64,000 nt of DNA from the NCBI GenBank assembly GCA_028285625.1, contig JANQOX010000005.1:744001-808000 (forward strand), given 5' to 3'. Of the stretch, positions 31,226-40,612 are shown piece by piece. This stretch comes from Myxococcota bacterium. Its GTDB lineage: Bacteria > Myxococcota_A > UBA9160 > UBA6930. The position numbers were made by a program, and so were the translations under genes. The stretch's first letter is position 1. Each line of letters opens with the position of its first letter. The notes under the pieces are model-generated. The model ran no database searches and was not told the origin of the DNA. It was given only the letters and a program-made list of their open reading frames with translations.

Positions 31226-33760
31226 ATGGCCGAGTCCCCGGCGAGAGGCCGACTGACCCCTTCTTCGGTCTACGCCCTGGCCTTCCTCTCCGGGCTTGCC
31301 GCGTTGGTCTACCAGGTGGTGTGGGCCAGGATGCTGTCGCTGACCTTCGGCAGCTCGACGGTCGCCGCCAGCGCCGTCGTGGGCGGCTTCATGGGCGGGA
31401 TGGGCGTCGGGGCCTGGCTGTACCAACGCGTGGGCGGCCGCGGCCGCGACGCCATGCGCGTCTACGGCGTCCTCGAAGCCGGGATCGCGCTCTCCGCGCT
31501 GGCGCTCACGGCGTCGTTCGTGCTGCTCCCGGGCTTCTTCGCCCAGGTGGCACCGGCCATCCCAGCGGGCGTTCCGCTGACGCTGTTTCGCATTGCATGC
31601 GTGGTGTTGCTGTTGCTGGTGCCGGCCGCGCTGATGGGGGCCACCTATCCCGCGCTCTGCACCGCGCTGATCGGATCGAAGTCGGGCGTCGACGATCACC
31701 TGGGTGGCATCTACGGCCTCAACACCCTGGGTGCGGCGGGCGGGGCGCTGCTCGGCGGGCTCGTGCTGGTCGAGGCCTTCGGTCTGCGCGGGGCTGCCGT
31801 CGTCGCCGCCGGATTGAACCTGATCGTCGCAGTGGCAGCGTTCGCCCTCGCCAAGGGCGGCTCCGCCGATCCCGTTGCGGCGGGCGAAGACGACGCGATC
31901 GACACGACGCTGCCCGTCGCGACCACGGCCGTGGTCCTGGTCGGCTCCGGGTTCGCCACGCTCTCGTACGAGATCCTGTGGTTCCGGGCGCTCCGCTACA
32001 TGTTCGGGAACAGCACCTACGCACTCTCGATCATGCTCGTGATCTTCCTGCTCGGGCTGGCGCTCGGTGCGTTGCTCCTGCGCCCGGTGGCACGGCGCGG
32101 CCTCGCCGACCGCGCACTCGGCCTGTCGCAGCTGGCGATCGGCGTGCTCGCCGTGGCTGCGATGCTCGCCGAGGCAGCCCTCCTGAGCGACACGCGCTTC
32201 CTCGAGCACGTGAGCTTCTTCGCGAACGAGTCCTGGGCGCGGGCCTGGTGGCAGCGGCTGCTGCTCCAGTCCGCGTTGTCCGTCGCGATCCTCTTGCCCG
32301 CCGTCGTCCTGATGGGGTTGGCTTTCCCGCTGGCGAGCCGCCTGTACGTCGGCGGCGTGCGCACGCTGGGTGCGCGCCTCGGGGGCGCCGTACTGCTCGC
32401 CAATACCGGCAGCATCCTGGGTGCGATCGCCACCGCGGTCTTCATCCTGCCGGCCCTGGGGACCCTCGGTGGCACCACGCTCGTCGCCGTCTTGAACGGG
32501 GTGCTCGGGACCGTGGTGCTGCTGCAACTGCGTGCCCCGGCGCTGCGCACGCGACTCCTCTGGGTCGCCACGGGTCTGGCGCTGCTGGGGGTGGGCGCCG
32601 TGTCGCTCCCGCCGCGGCTTCCCTTCACGGGCGCGGGGATGGACATCGCCGTCGGCAACCTGGTCTTCGAAGAAGAGGGGGACCTGGCGACCGTCCAGGT
32701 TCGCGAGCGCCCCGGCCGGCCGGCCGACAAGGCCATGACCATCGACGGCGCGACCATCGGGGTGAGCGGGCCGTGGCACTACGGGATCCACCTGAAGCAG
32801 ATCGTGCTCGCGCACCTGCCGTTGGCCCTCGACCGGAACCTCCGCAGCACCCTGAGCGTGGGTCTCGGCTCGGCGTCCACCCTCCACGCGCTGGCAGCCT
32901 ATCCGCAGATCGAACGCCTGGATGCGGTCGAGATCAGCGGCGCCGTGGTGCGTGGCGCGCGGCTCTTTCCCCAGGGCAAAGCGCTCGCCGATCCTCGGGT
33001 GTCGCTCTACGTCGAGGACGTGTTCCACGAGCTGCTGCGAAGCGACGAGCCTTACGACCTGATCATCTCCGACGGCAAGCAGAGCCGGACGTTCCAGGGC
33101 AACGCCAAGATCCTCTCCACCGACTTCTACGAGCACGCCAAGTCGCGTCTCGCGCCAGGCGGTCTGTTGGTCCAGTGGATTCCGCTCTCGTCCCTGACCG
33201 AGGACTACCGGGTCATCCTACGCACGTTCGCGTCGGTGTTTCCGCACGTCGAGGTGTTCTTCTTCCCCAACACCTCGAGCATCCTGGTCGGGTCGCGCGA
33301 GCCCATCCTGGGGCGGGAGGGACTCTCCCAAGACGAATTGCCTCCGTTCGTGCAGCGCCAGCTCGAGGGGATCGGCATTCTCGACCCGGCCCACCTTCTC
33401 GCCGCGCGGGCGGCCGGGCGCGAAGCCCTGGTGGAGGTGGTCGGCGAGGGACCCACCAACGACTGGGACCGTCTGGTTCTCGAGTACCGCGCCTACCGCG
33501 CGCCCTACTCGGAGTGGGCCACCGCACTGGTCGGAAACCTCGAGTTGATCGAGGACGCCCACGCATCGGAACCCCGCCCCGGCTCCGAGGACGCCGTGTC
33601 GCGCTCCGCGCATCTTCTGCGCCGGGCGGCGCTGGCGCAGGCGCGCGGCGACCTTGGAGAGGCGCGCCGTCTCACGCAGGCCGCGCTCGAGCAGGACGCC
33701 ACCAACCGGGCGGCCGAGATGCTGTTGGCGCGCCTGAAGCGGGCTGAACGCACGCCCTGA
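31226..33760 (+). CDS. Membrane spermidine-synthase-like protein with C-terminal TPR
   Basis: 844 residues in three parts. The first 460 contain about 12 hydrophobic helices in two similar halves (FLSGLAALVYQVVWARML recurs as FATLSYEILWFRALRY). Residues about 475-740 form a spermidine-synthase/methyltransferase fold: VGLGSASTLHAL nucleotide loop, DAVEISGAVV acidic strand end and IISDGKQSRTFQGN. The last 60 form a TPR-like helical pair. Fused proteins of this type are widespread, but their substrate is unproven; true polyamine synthesis cannot be assumed. Confidence 0.82.
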   Translation: MAESPARGRLTPSSVYALAFLSGLAALVYQVVWARMLSLTFGSSTVAASAVVGGFMGGMGVGAWLYQRVGGRGRDAMRVYGVLEAGIALSALALTASFVLLPGFFAQVAPAIPAGVPLTLFRIACVVLLLLVPAALMGATYPALCTALIGSKSGVDDHLGGIYGLNTLGAAGGALLGGLVLVEAFGLRGAAVVAAGLNLIVAVAAFALAKGGSADPVAAGEDDAIDTTLPVATTAVVLVGSGFATLSYEILWFRALRYMFGNSTYALSIMLVIFLLGLALGALLLRPVARRGLADRALGLSQLAIGVLAVAAMLAEAALLSDTRFLEHVSFFANESWARAWWQRLLLQSALSVAILLPAVVLMGLAFPLASRLYVGGVRTLGARLGGAVLLANTGSILGAIATAVFILPALGTLGGTTLVAVLNGVLGTVVLLQLRAPALRTRLLWVATGLALLGVGAVSLPPRLPFTGAGMDIAVGNLVFEEEGDLATVQVRERPGRPADKAMTIDGATIGVSGPWHYGIHLKQIVLAHLPLALDRNLRSTLSVGLGSASTLHALAAYPQIERLDAVEISGAVVRGARLFPQGKALADPRVSLYVEDVFHELLRSDEPYDLIISDGKQSRTFQGNAKILSTDFYEHAKSRLAPGGLLVQWIPLSSLTEDYRVILRTFASVFPHVEVFFFPNTSSILVGSREPILGREGLSQDELPPFVQRQLEGIGILDPAHLLAARAAGREALVEVVGEGPTNDWDRLVLEYRAYRAPYSEWATALVGNLELIEDAHASEPRPGSEDAVSRSAHLLRRAALAQARGDLGEARRLTQAALEQDATNRAAEMLLARLKRAERTP

Positions 33761-33840
33761 AACGCGGCGCGGATCGTCGGCCTCCTGCTCGCGCTACCCT
33801 CGCCGCCTCCTGGCTTGGGGGGAAGACGCTGGACGAGCGA

Positions 33841-34707
33841 TTGCCGGAGGAGAAGCTGCGCCGGATCGCGCCCCGCCAAGCGGGTTGGCGCGGTCGCGTG
33901 CAGGACGTGCTCGAGTCGGCCGGCTTTCAGCAGACGATCACCGGGCTGATCGTCCTCAACGCCGTCACCCTCGGGCTCGAGACGAGCCCGGCCGCGATGG
34001 AAACGGCCGGGCCGGTGCTGCTGGGGCTCGACCGCGCGCTGCTCTCCGTGTTCGTCGCCGAGATCGTGACCAAGCTGGTGGTCTATCGGACCCGCTTCCA
34101 TCGCGACGCCTGGAACGTCTTCGACCTGGTAGTGGTCGGCCTGGCTCTTCTGCCGACGACCGGGGGTCTGTCGGTGTTGCGGGGCCTGCGCGTGCTGCGA
34201 ACGCTGCGCCTCATCTCGGCCGTCCCGTCGATGCGTCGCGTGGTCGGGGCGCTGTTGCACGCCGTCCCGGGAATGGGCTCGATCGTCGCGTTGCTCGGGG
34301 TGATCTTCTACGTGTTCTCGGTCATGGCCACGAAGCTCTTCGGCGCGACGTTCCCCGAATGGTTTGGCAGCGTGGGGAGCTCGGCCTATACGCTCTTCCA
34401 GATCATGACCCTCGAGAGCTGGTCGATGGGGATCGTGCGGCCCGTCATGACGGCCCACCCGTTCGCATGGGCGTTCTTCGTGCCCTTCATCGTCATCACG
34501 GCCTTCATGGCACTGAACCTCTTCATCGGCATCATCGTCGATGCGATGCAAAGCCAGCACGAGGCAGAGCAGCGTTCGGAGCGCGAAGCCCAGGAGGCGG
34601 CCGACAAGAAGGGCGCCGACGATCGCGCGACGATCCTCGAAGAGCTCTCGGCGCTGCGACGCGAGGTGGCGGCCCTCAACGCTCGGGCCGAAGAGAACCG
34701 CGTGTAG
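33841..34707 (+). CDS. Voltage-gated sodium channel, NavAb/NaChBac type
   Basis: 288-residue single-domain 6-TM channel that forms tetramers in the inner membrane. S4 is visible as VLRGLRVLRTLRLI (about 112-125) with arginines every third residue. The selectivity filter is TLESWS (190-195) followed by MGIVRPV, as in NavAb. S6 (about 213-235, FMALNLFIGIIVDAM) leads to a cytosolic coiled coil (about 255-285, ILEELSALRREVAALNAR). The start is uncertain: TTG 33841 is listed, and CTG 33829 in the same frame is possible. Confidence 0.92.
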   Translation: MPEEKLRRIAPRQAGWRGRVQDVLESAGFQQTITGLIVLNAVTLGLETSPAAMETAGPVLLGLDRALLSVFVAEIVTKLVVYRTRFHRDAWNVFDLVVVGLALLPTTGGLSVLRGLRVLRTLRLISAVPSMRRVVGALLHAVPGMGSIVALLGVIFYVFSVMATKLFGATFPEWFGSVGSSAYTLFQIMTLESWSMGIVRPVMTAHPFAWAFFVPFIVITAFMALNLFIGIIVDAMQSQHEAEQRSEREAQEAADKKGADDRATILEELSALRREVAALNARAEENRV

Positions 34708-34710
34708 CGG

Positions 34711-36231
34711 ATGGCGACCGACGGAGCCGATCGCCGAGACGCCAGCGCGAGACCCGGCAAAGCAGCCCCTGCTGCGGTCCCGGCCGCGCAGCCGGCCGAC
34801 ACGTTGCCCCCGGTGGTCCTGCCGGTCGCGGTGCTGGCCTCCTACGCCGTGGCGCAGTTCGGCCTCTCGGCCATGAACACGCTGGTCAATACGCAGATCC
34901 CGTTCTTCTACGTGGACACGCTGAAGCTCCCGGCGGCGCTCTTCGGCTGGGTGATGCTGATCGGCAAGCTCTGGGACGCGGTGACCGATCCCTTGATGGG
35001 GCACATCACCGACAACACGCGTACCCGACTCGGCCGCCGTCGTCCGTACTTCCTGGTGGGGGCCCCGCTGCTGGCGTTCTTCACCTTCCTGCTGTTCAGC
35101 CCGCCCGACGGGCTCACGGGCGAGGCGCTCTTCCCTTGGCTGCTGCTCACCTTCCTCGGTGCCTTCACGGCGCGCACGATCTTCGAGACGCCCTATCAGG
35201 CGATGGCGCCCGACCTGACCCCGGACTACGACCAGCGCACCCGCGTGGCCACCTGGCGCGTGACGATCGGCAACCTGGGCGATCTGACCGGCGCGCTCGT
35301 GCCGATGCTGCTGCTGGCGACCGTCGCCGCCCGTACGACGTTCCAGTGGAGCGGCGCCACGGTGGCCGCGATCATCGTGGCCACGGCGCTGGTGAGTTTT
35401 CTGCGGGTTCGCGAACGACGCGATCTCGTGCCCGTAGAACGCACGCCCCTGATCGACGATCTGAAGCAGATCCTGACCTTCCCGATCCGCAACCGCCCGG
35501 CGCGCATCCTGATCGGAAGCTATGCCTGCGCGGTCTTCGCCTCGACGCTTCCGGTCGCCGTGTTCCGCTTCGTGAACAAGTACGTGTTCACGGCGACCGG
35601 GCTCGAGGCCACGCCCCTCGGCCCCCTCGTCGAGGCCATGGGCAAGGCCGCCTTTCTCGATGTCGGCGTGATCCTCGCCTACTTCACCGGCGTGTTCGTC
35701 TCGGCTCCGCTCTGGGCCCGGGCGCTTCGCACCCGCGACAAGAAGCACGGCTACATCTTCGCCTTCCTGTCCCTGGGCATCTGTGCCTCCGGCATCTTCC
35801 TGATTCCACGCGACCTCGGCTTCGTCTTCTTGCTGCTCAACATGCTCGTCGGCGCCGGCGCGCTCGGCCTTTGGATGCTGCCCGGCGCCATCGGTCCCGA
35901 CGTTCTCGAATGGGAAGAGCTTCACCACGGCTCACGCCACGAGGGCGGCTTCTACGGCATCTGGATGCTGGTCCAGAAGACCGGGGGCGGGATCGCGCTG
36001 TTCGCCATGGGCTTTCTGCTGAACGCCATCGGGTTCGTGCCCGACGTCGACCAGGGGCCCGAAACCATCCAGGGGCTGCGGGCCCTCTACGGTGCGACGC
36101 CGCTGCTGGTCACGGTGTTCGCGGCGCTGCTCTTCTCGCGCTACCCGCTCACGCGCGACGCGTACGACGACGTGCGCCGGCAGCTCGACGCGCGGCGAGC
36201 CGCCGAGCTGGAGCGGGACGGGCCCGTGTGA
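34711..36231 (+). CDS. GPH-family (MelB-like) sodium/solute symporter
   Basis: 506 residues with 12 predicted membrane helices after a hydrophilic, Ala/Pro-rich N-terminus (about 1-35). Conserved GPH features include GKLWDAVTDPLMGHITDNT with its cation-site Asp residues (about 90-110), RLGRRRPYFL (about 108-117) and the second-half counterpart around 330. It likely couples Na+ or H+ to uptake of a glycoside or other organic solute. It begins three bases after the sodium channel stop, so the two may be co-expressed. Confidence 0.87.
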   Translation: MATDGADRRDASARPGKAAPAAVPAAQPADTLPPVVLPVAVLASYAVAQFGLSAMNTLVNTQIPFFYVDTLKLPAALFGWVMLIGKLWDAVTDPLMGHITDNTRTRLGRRRPYFLVGAPLLAFFTFLLFSPPDGLTGEALFPWLLLTFLGAFTARTIFETPYQAMAPDLTPDYDQRTRVATWRVTIGNLGDLTGALVPMLLLATVAARTTFQWSGATVAAIIVATALVSFLRVRERRDLVPVERTPLIDDLKQILTFPIRNRPARILIGSYACAVFASTLPVAVFRFVNKYVFTATGLEATPLGPLVEAMGKAAFLDVGVILAYFTGVFVSAPLWARALRTRDKKHGYIFAFLSLGICASGIFLIPRDLGFVFLLLNMLVGAGALGLWMLPGAIGPDVLEWEELHHGSRHEGGFYGIWMLVQKTGGGIALFAMGFLLNAIGFVPDVDQGPETIQGLRALYGATPLLVTVFAALLFSRYPLTRDAYDDVRRQLDARRAAELERDGPV

Positions 36232-36298
36232 CACCATCGCCAAGGCCGTACCGATTGCGTTCGAAGCCTCGGTCCCACCGCGGCTCGAAGGGGACACC

Positions 36299-37777
36299 GT
36301 GACTCGGGATGCAACGCGGATCGTCGTGGTGGGCGGTGGCACGGCGGGGGCCGTGCTCGCGGCGCGACTGAGCGAAACGCCCGGCCTGGCGGTCACGCTG
36401 CTCGAAGCCGGTCCCGATGACGATGCGTACATCCCCGAGGTCTTCGACCCCGCCCAGGCACCCCAGCTCTGGGAGGGCAAGGGGCCCATGGCGCTCACCC
36501 CGATGGCGACGGAGACCGGGGTGATTCCGATGCAGCAGGGCCGCATCCTCGGCGGCTGCTCGGCCATGAACGGCCTGGCGACGCTCCGTGGCCAGCCCGC
36601 CGACTACGACGCGTGGCGTGCTGCGGGCCTCAAGGGATGGGGCTGGGCAGATGTCGAGAGCACGTTCATCGCTGCAGAGACCGACTTCGACTTCGGCCCG
36701 TCGGCCATCCACGGAGGCCAGGGTCCCCTGCCAGTGCGCCGGTGGAAGCAGGAAGAACTCAGCAGGGCCCAGCGCGCCTACTACGAGGGCATGCTCGAAG
36801 TGGGCGAGCCGCACGTCGCCGACATCAACGATCCCTCCCAGCTTCCGGGCATCGGCGTCTTTCCCGTCACGGTCGGCGCAGACAAGAAGCGCGTGACGAC
36901 CAGCCTGGCCTACCTGACCAACGAGGTCCGGGCACGGCCCAACTTCTCGCTTCGGACGAACGCCGAGGTCGCGGCGATCGCGTTCGATCGAAGCCGAGCC
37001 ATCGGGGTGACTCTCGAGAGCGGCGAGGAGGTCGAGGCGGACGAGGTCGTCGTCTCGGCCGGGGCCCTTTGGTCACCCCTGCTGCTGCTGCGGGCGGGCA
37101 TCGGCCCCGCAGACCACCTGGCGGAGCACGGCATCGCCACCCGAGTCGACCTGCCCGTGGGCCGCACCATGAGCGACCACCTGGGTCCGGGAATGCTCTA
37201 CCGGCACGACGGGCCGCGCGGGGGAACGGCCGGTCCGGCGCAGGTCGTCCTGGTCGGCGCTTCGAATGGAAAGGACGTCGACTACCACGCCTTTCCGATC
37301 GCCCCGGCCCCCGGGCAGGACGCGACACTCTTCATGATGGCGGTGTTCTCGATGCGCTCGAGCCACCGCGGCAGCGTTCGGCTGGGAGAGACGCCCGAAT
37401 CGGGGCCCCTGGTGACGGCGCCGCCTCTGCCCGACGACACGACCGCGCGGTTGGGCCATGCGTTCGAGCGCCTCGCCGCCTGGGAGCGATCCGCCGCCGC
37501 CCGTGAGCTGGGCTGTGCGCCCGTCGTGCCCCACGACCTGGCGGCGCCCGACGCCGTCGCAACCGCGCTCGAGCGGCTCACCCTCAGCTACGGCCACATG
37601 GTGGGCACCTGTCCGATGGGGCCGGTGCTCGACGCGGATTGTCGCGTCAGAGAAGTCGAGGGGCTCCGGGTCTGTGACGCCTCGGTCATGCCGACGATAC
37701 CGTCCGGCAACACGTACCTCGGTTGCGTCATGGTGGCCGAGCGGGTGGGGCGCAAGATGGCCGCCGGACGAGCGTAG
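36299..37777 (+). CDS. GMC-family oxidoreductase (choline/alcohol dehydrogenase-like)
   Basis: 492 residues. FAD dinucleotide motif VGGGTAGAVLAARL (about 10-23) is followed by GRILGGCSAMNG (about 82-93). The catalytic HMVGTCPMG (about 434) and C-terminal CDASVMPTIPSGNT with its Asn follow. Single-subunit length and motif spacing match the alcohol/choline dehydrogenase branch. GTG 36299 with GAAGGGG seven bases upstream; the frame is open further upstream, inside the symporter gene. Substrate unknown. Confidence 0.88.
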   Translation: MTRDATRIVVVGGGTAGAVLAARLSETPGLAVTLLEAGPDDDAYIPEVFDPAQAPQLWEGKGPMALTPMATETGVIPMQQGRILGGCSAMNGLATLRGQPADYDAWRAAGLKGWGWADVESTFIAAETDFDFGPSAIHGGQGPLPVRRWKQEELSRAQRAYYEGMLEVGEPHVADINDPSQLPGIGVFPVTVGADKKRVTTSLAYLTNEVRARPNFSLRTNAEVAAIAFDRSRAIGVTLESGEEVEADEVVVSAGALWSPLLLLRAGIGPADHLAEHGIATRVDLPVGRTMSDHLGPGMLYRHDGPRGGTAGPAQVVLVGASNGKDVDYHAFPIAPAPGQDATLFMMAVFSMRSSHRGSVRLGETPESGPLVTAPPLPDDTTARLGHAFERLAAWERSAAARELGCAPVVPHDLAAPDAVATALERLTLSYGHMVGTCPMGPVLDADCRVREVEGLRVCDASVMPTIPSGNTYLGCVMVAERVGRKMAAGRA

Positions 37778-37837
37778 GGGGCCGCGCACGCGACCCGAGC
37801 CGTTGAGCGAGGCGGTCGCGCGCGCCACACTGGTGCC

Positions 37838-38209
37838 ATGTCCTTCGGTCGACCGCCGGGCCCTCCCGCCAGCCAGCAGCAGCTGAACGAACTGCTCGAA
37901 CTGCTCGAGCGTGCGGGCCACTCCGACTTTCGCGATGCCCGCGGACCCATGGGGTTCAACCAGCGGCAGGCAGGCGGCCGCTTCACCCGGGACGAAGCTC
38001 AGGCGTTCATCGACGAGCTGATCGCAGAAGAGGACGCGCGCCTGGATCCGCCCGCGCCGAAGCTCGAGCTCGTGAAGCCGCCGGCGCCGGACCCCGAGTC
38101 CCAGGTGACCTCGGCCGAGACCACGCCCGACCGCCGGCTCGAACGCGTTTCCGACGAAGATCTGGCGGCCGAGCTGCGAAGACGGGGCTGGACCGTCACG
38201 CACGGCTGA
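37838..38209 (+). CDS. Small conserved hypothetical protein
   Basis: 123 residues. The N-terminal half (GPPASQQQLNELLELLERAG, FRDARGPMGFNQRQAGGRFTRDEA) resembles small proteins common in actinobacteria; the linker is Pro/Glu-rich and the C-terminal helix ends RRLERVSDEDLAAELRRRGW. No catalytic motif is visible, and it may be a nucleic-acid or protein binder. Function unknown. Confidence 0.7.
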   Translation: MSFGRPPGPPASQQQLNELLELLERAGHSDFRDARGPMGFNQRQAGGRFTRDEAQAFIDELIAEEDARLDPPAPKLELVKPPAPDPESQVTSAETTPDRRLERVSDEDLAAELRRRGWTVTHG

Positions 38210-38334
38210 AGGCCCCGGGCCCGCAGGGGCGATGCCCGAACACGGTCGTGGGGCAGGACGCGGGACGCACCCCGACTCCGTCGCGCGGGCGCTCTCGATC
38301 GATCGCACGCCGCCGCTTGTGCGGGCGCGAATAT

Positions 38335-38349
38335 GGCATAACTTATGCC
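38335..38349. promoter_or_regulatory. Candidate TetR operator
   Basis: GGCATA-ACT-TATGCC, a perfect 6-bp inverted repeat in an AT-rich spot, lies 93 bases before the TetR start at 38442. The 232-base gap before that gene otherwise shows nothing distinctive. Confidence 0.5.
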
Positions 38350-38441
38350 GTAATCGACGACCCGAGGTCCCCCGTATTGCCGAGCCACATGACCCCGCCG
38401 CATGCGCGTCTCGCCGCCTCGCTCTCGCACCGGAGGCAAAC

Positions 38442-39047
38442 GTGACCGCAGCCTCCGCGGTCGCGCCCAGCGACGGCCGGCTGCGTCGGTCCGAGCGGAG
38501 CCGGCAGCGGATCGCCGATGCGTTGTACGAGCTGATCGGCGAGGGCGAGCTGACCCCGTCCGCCCAGAGCGTCGCCGACCGCGCCGGGGTCGGGATCCGG
38601 ACGGTCTTTCGCCTCTTTTCGGACATGGATGCGCTGTACGCGACGATCACGGCCCGCCTCGAGGTCGACGTCACGCCGATGCTGCGGGAGGTCCCCAGCG
38701 AGGGCGCGCTTCTCCACGAGCGGGTCGATGCCTTGATCGCCTCGCGCGCCAGGCTGTACGAGCGCTTCGGCGCGTACATGCGTGCCACCCACCGTCAGCG
38801 CGACCGCTCCAGGTTTCTCGCCGCCGAGTCCCGCAGGCTGGTCGTCATCCTTCGCAACCGACTGCTTCGCTGGCTGCCCGAGCTCCGCGATGCTCCGGCC
38901 GAGCTCGTCGAAGCGCTGGACCAGGCGACGTCGTTCGAAGCCTGGGACCGGCTGCGCATCGACCAGCGGCTCACGCGCCCCCGCGCGCAGGCGGCCATGC
39001 GCTGCGCCGCCCAGGCGCTCGTGGCCCAGCTGGAGGAAGCAGCGTGA
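38442..39047 (+). CDS. TetR/AcrR-family transcriptional regulator
   Basis: 201 residues. The HTH region is about 16-62 (RSERSRQRIADALYELIGEGE, then VADRAGVGIRTVFRLFSDMDALY). GTG 38442 is preferred because CGGAGG lies five bases upstream; a longer in-frame ORF to 38232 would pass through the putative operator. It is the first gene of a plus-strand run with GST-like, DUF1330 and acyl-CoA dehydrogenase genes and may repress that run. Confidence 0.85.
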   Translation: MTAASAVAPSDGRLRRSERSRQRIADALYELIGEGELTPSAQSVADRAGVGIRTVFRLFSDMDALYATITARLEVDVTPMLREVPSEGALLHERVDALIASRARLYERFGAYMRATHRQRDRSRFLAAESRRLVVILRNRLLRWLPELRDAPAELVEALDQATSFEAWDRLRIDQRLTRPRAQAAMRCAAQALVAQLEEAA

Positions 39048-39093
39048 AGGCGCGGCGCATCTCCGACGACCCGCAGCTGCAGGAGACACTCCA

Positions 39094-40125
39094 TTGAACC
39101 GGCCCATCCTGATCGCTGGGGGGATCGGCTCGCCCTATACCCGCAAGATGCTGGCCATCGCCCGCTATCGCCGGATCCCACACCGCTTCGTGCGTTCGGG
39201 CATGCCCGGTGCGCATCCGCCGGATCTGCCGAAGCCTCCGCTTCCGCTCCTACCCTGCGTCTACCTCCCCGAGGGCGACGAGGGATACCGCGCCATGAGC
39301 GACTCGACGTTCCAGCTGCGCGAGCTCGAACGGCATCATCCGGGTCGGTCCGTGATCCCGTCGGATCCGGTCGTGGCCTTCCTCGACGAGCTCGTCGAGG
39401 ACTATGCGGACGAGTGGGTCACCAAGATGATGTTCCACTATCGCTGGGGGCCCGAAGAGGGCGTCGACAACGCATCGAAGATCCTGCCGCTCTGGCAGCT
39501 CACCGTCTCGGACGAGGCCGTCGATCGTTTCGGCACGACCTTCGCGAAGCGCCAGGTGGACCGGCTGAGCGGCGTGGTGGCCGGTTCGCTCGAGGTCACG
39601 GGGCCGTTGATCGAGGCGAGCTACGAGCGCCTCCTCGCGATCCTTCGGGAGCACCTGACCGCGCACCGCTTCGTGTTCGGGGGACGACCCTCGGCCGGCG
39701 ACTTCGCGTTGCACGGTCAGCTGAGCCAGCTCGTCCAGGTCGAGCCCACGTCCATGGCGCTCGCCCGCAGGCAGGCGCCGCGCGTGCTCGCCTGGGTCGA
39801 CGTGGTCGACGACCTGTCGGGCCAGGAAGTGAGCGATGGCGACTGGCTCGATCGCGACGCGTTGCCCGAGACCATGGGGGCGCTCCTGGCCGAGATCGGA
39901 CGGACCTACGCGCCGTTCATGCTCGCCAACGCCACCGCGCTCGAAGCCGGCGCCGAAGAGCTCGCGTTCCAACTCGACGGGGTTCGCTATTGGCAGCGCC
40001 CGTTTCCGTACCAGAGGAAGTGCCTGAACTGGCTGCGCGAGCAGTACGGTGGGCTCTCGAAGGACGACCGTGCAGCGGTGGTTCGGATCCTCGAAGGGAC
40101 GGGATGCGAGTCGCTCCTCGCGTGA
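39094..40125 (+). CDS. Glutathione S-transferase-like protein
   Basis: 343 residues. The N-terminus (ILIAGGIGSPYTRKMLAIARYRRIPHRFV) is a thioredoxin-fold GST domain; the rest is a long helical domain (GRPSAGDFALHGQLSQL at about 190) ending in an unusual 60-residue extension. TTG start at 39094 overlaps the TGA of a 17-codon mini-ORF (TTGA) and has AGGAGA upstream. It may detoxify or conjugate an intermediate; substrate unknown. Confidence 0.75.
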   Translation: MNRPILIAGGIGSPYTRKMLAIARYRRIPHRFVRSGMPGAHPPDLPKPPLPLLPCVYLPEGDEGYRAMSDSTFQLRELERHHPGRSVIPSDPVVAFLDELVEDYADEWVTKMMFHYRWGPEEGVDNASKILPLWQLTVSDEAVDRFGTTFAKRQVDRLSGVVAGSLEVTGPLIEASYERLLAILREHLTAHRFVFGGRPSAGDFALHGQLSQLVQVEPTSMALARRQAPRVLAWVDVVDDLSGQEVSDGDWLDRDALPETMGALLAEIGRTYAPFMLANATALEAGAEELAFQLDGVRYWQRPFPYQRKCLNWLREQYGGLSKDDRAAVVRILEGTGCESLLA

Positions 40126-40189
40126 GGAACGCCCGCGCGAAGAACCGCGAGCGCCCTCGTCGCCCAAACACCCGTAGGAGGAACGAGAC

Positions 40190-40612
40190 GTGAAGGTCGA
40201 GAATCAGGTCACTCCGGACCCGGAACGCATCCAGGAGTTCTTTGGCCCCAACGCCCCCACGACCCCGTTCGTGATGGTCAATCTGCTCAAGTTCAAGCCG
40301 AAGGCCGAGTACGAAGACGGTCGGGAGACCGACCTGACCGGCGCCCAGGCCTACATGATCTACGGGGCCGGGGTCAGCAAGCTCATCGAGAAGGTGGGCG
40401 GCCGGCAGATCTACGGCGGTGCCGTCACCGGCCTGATGGTGGGCGAGGTCGAGGATCTCTGGGACGTGGTGGCGTTGGTCGAGTACCCGTCGAGCGCTGC
40501 GTTCCGAGAGATGGTGCAGTCGCCCGAGTACCAGGAGGTCCACGTGCATCGCGACGCCGGGCTCGCGGGCCAGCTGAACATCCGGATCCAGGGTGGCGGA
40601 GCGCCGGCATGA
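40190..40612 (+). CDS. DUF1330-like protein
   Basis: 140 residues with the small ferredoxin-like dimeric fold of DUF1330, seen in FVMVNLLKFKPKAEY (about 26-40), the Tyr-containing central helix and VALVEYPSSAAFREMVQSPEYQ (about 98-119). Function unproven; it is often next to acyl-CoA metabolism genes. It overlaps the following acyl-CoA dehydrogenase by ATGA, implying a linked role. Confidence 0.8.
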   Translation: MKVENQVTPDPERIQEFFGPNAPTTPFVMVNLLKFKPKAEYEDGRETDLTGAQAYMIYGAGVSKLIEKVGGRQIYGGAVTGLMVGEVEDLWDVVALVEYPSSAAFREMVQSPEYQEVHVHRDAGLAGQLNIRIQGGGAPA

